Shown here in pieces: positions 60,200 to 64,000 of a stretch of DNA of 64,000 nt. This DNA is from Streptomyces sp. ISL-100. Its GTDB lineage: Bacteria > Actinomycetota > Actinomycetes > Streptomycetales > Streptomycetaceae. The notes beneath the pieces were generated by a model. That model saw only the letters and a program-made list of their open reading frames with translations, had not been told where the DNA came from and searched no databases. The DNA is taken from positions 128,751 to 192,750 of the forward strand of contig NZ_JAGGOK010000002.1 in NCBI RefSeq assembly GCF_018614615.1, in the 5' to 3' direction. Within the stretch, counting starts at the first letter, position 1. Every line of letters begins with the position of its first letter. The position numbers and the translations under genes are program-made.

Positions 60200-62011
60200 T
60201 CAGCAGACGGGCAGGCCGGGTACCGGCTCGTCGTTGTTGCCGCCCTTGATGTAGACGTCGCTGACGAAGACGTTGGTGTTACCGCGGTCGTCGTCCGTCT
60301 TGGCCCACCAGACGTTGGTCCACTGGCCGTAGGTCTCCCGGCGGCCGAGATTCTGCTGGCAGTAGAAGTAGTTGGTGCCCGCGTTGAGGACGCCGACCTC
60401 GGCGCCGGACGCCGTGTAGGACGCGGCCGTCTCCCAGACCGTGCAGTTGTACTTGCCGGCGCCGATGCTGTGGCAGGCGGGCTCCGGAGCGGGTTCACCG
60501 GGACCGCTCCCGCCGCCGCTGGTCGTGGTCGTCGAGCCGCCGCCGGCGGACCCGCCGGTCGCCGCGCCGCCGGAATCGCCGGCCCCGCCGGACGTGTCCG
60601 CGCCGCCGGTGGAGCCCGACGTACCGGAAGCTCCGTCGTCCGAGCCGCCGTCCGAGCCTGCGGAGTCCTTGCCGCCGTCACCGTCGCCGGCGGGCGGCTT
60701 GGCGTCCGGTCGCGAAGTCTTCTCCGGGCCCTGATCAGTGGACTTGGAGGCGGCCGGTTTCTTCGTCGCGGCGGGCTCGCTGCCCGCAGGCATCCGGTCG
60801 AGGCCGCTGGGAGACGCGGCTTCTTCCTCCGCCCCCTTCGCCAGGCCGCCGGATGTCTGCTCCGTACGGTCGTTAAGTACGTACGTCACGCCGCCACCGG
60901 CCAGCAGGACCGCCGCGACGCCCGCCGCCACAAGGGCCGTCCTGCCGCGCCCGGGCCTGCGCTCCGGAGCGGGCGCGGGCGAGTGCGCGGGCGCGGACGC
61001 GGCAACCGGACCGGCGGGCGCCGACTGCGCGGGCTGCCGGCTCACGGCGGGGCCGAATCCCTCCGGCTGGTGCGGCAGCACATCGCGCACAGTGGGCTCG
61101 CGGTGGGCGCCGCCATAAGGGCCACCCTGCGAGACGCCGCCCTGCGGCACGCCGCCGAGTGCCGCCGTGTCCTCCCCCGCAGCGACCGCGGCCAGCAGCC
61201 GAGCCGCCTCCTGGGCATCGGGACGCTGCGCCGGGTCCTTGCTCATCAGCTGCTGGAGCACGGGCCCGAGCGGCCCCGCCCGGCGCGGCTCCGGCAGCGG
61301 GTCCTGGACGATCGCGGTCAGCGTGGACCACGTTGACGTACGGCGGAACGGAGATCCGCCCTCCACCGCGGCGTACAGCGTCGCGCCGAGCGCCCAGACG
61401 TCCGACGCGGGCCCCGGTTCCTGGCCCTGGGCGCGCTCGGGCGCCAAGTAGTCGAGGGAGCCGACCAGTTCGCCGCTGCGCGTGAGGTGCGTCGTGGAGC
61501 CGTCGCCCGGGTCGTCCATCGCGGCGATCCCGAAGTCGGTCAGAACCACCCGCCCGCTGTCGCGGTCGAGCAGCACATTGCCCGGCTTGACGTCGCGGTG
61601 CAGCACGCCGACAGCGTGCGCGGCGCCCAGCGCCTCCAGCACCCTGGCGCCGATGGACGCGGCTTCGCGCGGGTCCAGAAGTCCCCGTTCGCGCAGTACG
61701 TCGTCCAGCGAGGGCCCGTCGACGAGTTCCATGACGATGACCGGGCGGCCGTTGTGCTCGGTGACGTCGTGGACGGCGATGACTCCTGGGTGCCGTACGC
61801 GCGCGGCGGCCCGCGCCTCGCGCTGCATCCGGATCCGCAGGCCGTCCAGTTCGGGCCCCGACGAGTCGTTGTACGTACGCAGTTCCTTGACCGCGACCTC
61901 GCGGCCGAGCACCTCGTCGACGGCGCGCCAGACGACGCCCATGCCGCCTCTGCCGAGTTGTTCGACCACCCGGTAGCGGCCGGCCAACCGCTCGTTCTCC
62001 CCCGTAGCCAC
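60200..62011 (-). CDS. membrane-anchored Ser/Thr protein kinase (PknB-like catalytic domain)
   Basis: A 603-residue kinase. The cytosolic catalytic domain (about 10-275) has the glycine loop LGRGGMGVVWRAVD, the lysine in VAVKEL, HRDVKPGNVLL, and TDFGIAAMDD. A Pro/Ala linker is followed by one membrane helix (about 370-390, ALVAAGVAAVLLAGGGVTYV). The outer part is Ser/Gly/Ala/Thr-rich (residues about 410-515) and ends with a compact Cys-containing domain (CHSIGAGKYNCTVWETAASY) of the SH3-like kind. The outer part lacks PASTA repeats, so it is not a classical PknB. Its signal is unknown. The ATG at 62011 is the start. Confidence 0.9.
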   Translation of the reverse strand: MATGENERLAGRYRVVEQLGRGGMGVVWRAVDEVLGREVAVKELRTYNDSSGPELDGLRIRMQREARAAARVRHPGVIAVHDVTEHNGRPVIVMELVDGPSLDDVLRERGLLDPREAASIGARVLEALGAAHAVGVLHRDVKPGNVLLDRDSGRVVLTDFGIAAMDDPGDGSTTHLTRSGELVGSLDYLAPERAQGQEPGPASDVWALGATLYAAVEGGSPFRRTSTWSTLTAIVQDPLPEPRRAGPLGPVLQQLMSKDPAQRPDAQEAARLLAAVAAGEDTAALGGVPQGGVSQGGPYGGAHREPTVRDVLPHQPEGFGPAVSRQPAQSAPAGPVAASAPAHSPAPAPERRPGRGRTALVAAGVAAVLLAGGGVTYVLNDRTEQTSGGLAKGAEEEAASPSGLDRMPAGSEPAATKKPAASKSTDQGPEKTSRPDAKPPAGDGDGGKDSAGSDGGSDDGASGTSGSTGGADTSGGAGDSGGAATGGSAGGGSTTTTSGGGSGPGEPAPEPACHSIGAGKYNCTVWETAASYTASGAEVGVLNAGTNYFYCQQNLGRRETYGQWTNVWWAKTDDDRGNTNVFVSDVYIKGGNNDEPVPGLPVC

Positions 62012-62081
62012 CGCTGCCCCGTTCCTGTGTTCCGACTGAGATCGGGTACAGAGTACGGGGCAGCGGTGACAGCGCCGGACC

Positions 62082-63380
62082 CTACTGGGCCGTTGCCGTG
62101 AGGTCTCCTCGGCGCGGCGACGCGAAGCCGTCGAGGTCCGCCCGGGTCAGGCCGGTGAGGCGGGCGACCTCGGCGGTGTCGAGGGCGCCGCAGTCGATGC
62201 CGCGCAGCAGGTAGCCGCTGAGCGCCTTGGCGGTCGCGGGCTCGTCCATCACGTCGCCGCCCGCGTGGTTGACGTACGCGGCGAGACGCGCGGCGGCCTG
62301 CTCGTACCCCTCACGGTAGAAGGCGAACACGGCGGCGTAACGGGTGGGGATGTGGGCCGGGTGCATGTCCCAGCCCTGGTAGTAGGCGCGGGCCAGGGCG
62401 CGGCGCGTGAGGCCGTAGTGGAGCCGCCAGGCCTCGTGGACGTGCTCGGTGGTGCCGACGGGCAAGACATTGGTGGAGCCGTCCGAGACGCGCACGCCGG
62501 TGCCCGCCGCCGCGACCTGCATGATCGCCTTGGCGTGGTCGGCGGCCGGGTGGTCGCTGGCCTGGTAGGCGGCGCTGACGCCGAGGCAGGCGCTGTAGTC
62601 GAACGTGCCGTAGTGCAGTCCGGTGGCGCGGCCCTCGGCGGCGTCGATCATCCGGGCCACGGCGGCGGTGCCGTCGGCGGCGAGGATGGACTGGCTGGTC
62701 TCGATCTGGATCTCGAAGCCGATCCGTCCCGCGTCCAGACCGCGCGCCTTCTCGAACTCCTCAAGGAGGCGCACCATCGCGGTGACCTGCTCGGGGTACG
62801 TGACCTTGGGCAGCGTGAGGACGAGCCCGTCGGGCAGGCCGCCGGCCTCCATCAGGCCGGTGAGGAAGATGTCGAGGGTGCGAATGCCGCGGTCGCGTAC
62901 CGCCGCCTCCATGCACTTCATGCGGATGCCCATGTACGGGGCTGCCGTGCCGTTGGCGTACGCCTCGCTGATCAGCCGGGCGGCGCGGGCGGCGTGCGCG
63001 TCCTCGTCGGCGTCACTGCGGCCGCCGTAGCCGTCCTCGAAGTCGACGCGCAGGTCCTCGATGGGCTCGCGCTCCAGCTTGGCCCGTACGCGGTCGTACA
63101 CCGGCCCTGCGAGGTTGTCGGAGAGCCCGAGGACAGCGGCGAAGGACGCGGCGTCCGGGGCGTGCTCGTCGAGCGCGGCGAGGGCCTGGTCACCCCACGA
63201 GCGCACGGTGCCGGCGGCGAAGACGTCCCCGGGTACGTAAACGGTGTGTACGGGCTGGCGGGTGCCTGGGTCTCCCGGGTAACGGCGGGCGAGCTCCTCG
63301 TCGACCGGTACGAGGGAGGCGCTGATGCCTTCGCTGACCGCGCCCGCGAGGCTCGTCGCCACCTTCTCCTGCTGACCCAT
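62082..63380 (-). CDS. DUF6986/HpcH-HpaI aldolase-like protein
   Basis: A 432-residue TIM-barrel protein of the HpcH/HpaI-citrate lyase beta type. Motifs: VPGDVFAAGTVRSW, LRVDFEDGYGGRSDADEDAH, VLTLPKVTYPEQV, FEIQIETSQSIL. These keep the metal-binding Glu/Asp pattern of class II aldolases. Streptomyces homologues often sit near purine or allantoin catabolism and malate synthase genes. The ATG at 63380 follows GGAGGG. An inverted repeat TTCCG-cttca-CGGAA lies just upstream. Confidence 0.82.
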   Translation of the reverse strand: MGQQEKVATSLAGAVSEGISASLVPVDEELARRYPGDPGTRQPVHTVYVPGDVFAAGTVRSWGDQALAALDEHAPDAASFAAVLGLSDNLAGPVYDRVRAKLEREPIEDLRVDFEDGYGGRSDADEDAHAARAARLISEAYANGTAAPYMGIRMKCMEAAVRDRGIRTLDIFLTGLMEAGGLPDGLVLTLPKVTYPEQVTAMVRLLEEFEKARGLDAGRIGFEIQIETSQSILAADGTAAVARMIDAAEGRATGLHYGTFDYSACLGVSAAYQASDHPAADHAKAIMQVAAAGTGVRVSDGSTNVLPVGTTEHVHEAWRLHYGLTRRALARAYYQGWDMHPAHIPTRYAAVFAFYREGYEQAAARLAAYVNHAGGDVMDEPATAKALSGYLLRGIDCGALDTAEVARLTGLTRADLDGFASPRRGDLTATAQ

Positions 63381-63396
63381 TACCAACCCTCCAGTT

Positions 63397-63411
63397 TTCC
63401 GCTTCACGGAA
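63397..63411. promoter_or_regulatory. inverted repeat upstream of the DUF6986 gene
   Basis: TTCCG-cttca-CGGAA is a perfect 5-bp inverted repeat with 5-bp spacer, 17 nt from the ATG. IclR-family repressors in Streptomyces use TTCCGC-type sites, so this may be an operator, but no regulator is near in this window. Confidence 0.35.
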
Positions 63412-63476
63412 TCAATAATCCGCATAGCGAAGTTAACGGCCGGTCGTGACCTGCGTCAATGGTCTCCGGAAAGCGG

Positions 63477-63513
63477 CCGGGGCCGCGCGGTGAACATCAC
63501 CACACGGCCCCGG
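63477..63513 (-). terminator. hairpin terminator after etfA
   Basis: CCGGGGCCG (63477-63485) pairs perfectly with CGGCCCCGG (63505-63513); an inner GGTG/CACC pair adds to the stem. It begins 31 nt beyond the stop of the electron-transfer gene. Confidence 0.65.
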
Positions 63514-63543
63514 GCGTATTACGGCTCGTCGCTGCCGCGCAGG

Positions 63544-64000
<457 letters not shown>

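Noticed and set aside
60200..62011. PASTA repeats in the outer part of the Ser/Thr kinase.
   Set aside because: The outer region is a low-complexity Ser/Gly/Thr stretch with a single small Cys-containing domain; no PASTA repeats could be recognised.

Overview
The window is high-GC DNA from a Streptomyces or a very close relative. The evidence is the strong G/C bias at third codon positions, many GTG starts, and actinobacterial families: a mycothiol-dependent maleylpyruvate-isomerase-like enzyme, an F420/deazaflavin-type nitroreductase, an Rv1733c-like membrane protein, an SCO4225-like membrane protein, a PucR regulator, ROK regulators and a PASTA-less Ser/Thr kinase. No rRNA, tRNA or CRISPR array was seen.

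Region 1-15 kb is accessory and scarred. It holds a partial TetR regulator, a tautomerase-fold gene with two palindromic operators, a Tn3 transposase remnant that has lost both an internal block and its catalytic C-terminus, frameshifted alpha/beta-hydrolase debris, and a secreted phosphodiesterase with a jacalin-like domain. Next come a Tat-secreted PHP-domain protein broken by a one-base insertion and by an IS607-type element, and the element itself (frameshifted serine transposase, apparently intact TnpB, and a non-coding stretch where its omega RNA should lie). A DEAD-box helicase follows, flanked by two copies of the 5' end of an MHS-family transporter gene; only the second copy is complete.

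Region 15-36 kb is mostly ordinary chromosomal backbone: a possible four-gene set lnt, NUDIX, 3-hydroxybutyrate dehydrogenase and PucR regulator; an O-antigen-ligase-like protein; a racemase; an HpnB-like glycosyltransferase; a double-TerD protein; a MOSC protein; a beta-helix/AAA+ fusion; a membrane-embedded alpha/beta hydrolase; a DeoR regulator and a PLP-dependent cysteine-synthase-like enzyme.

Region 36-52 kb holds an ABC-transporter locus collapsed by deletion, a ROK regulator with prolyl aminopeptidase and a large palindrome over the regulator's start, two MFS exporters (one under a MarR regulator with paired operators), a two-component system and a TetR/nitroreductase pair. It also carries the most remarkable gene of the window, at 42866-45829: a single chain joining an MJ1316/DUF504 RNA-end-recognition domain, an EEP phosphoesterase, a 2H phosphoesterase and a poly(A)-polymerase-like nucleotidyltransferase. 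It looks like a self-contained RNA end-repair enzyme.

Region 52-64 kb contains a geranylgeranyl-reductase-like flavoprotein, an M20 peptidase, an MBL-fold hydrolase, a P-loop kinase/NUDIX fusion, a ROK sugar kinase divergent from a LacI regulator with a perfect operator, a Ser/Thr kinase, a DUF6986 aldolase-like protein and the C-terminal part of electron-transfer flavoprotein alpha, which runs off the end.
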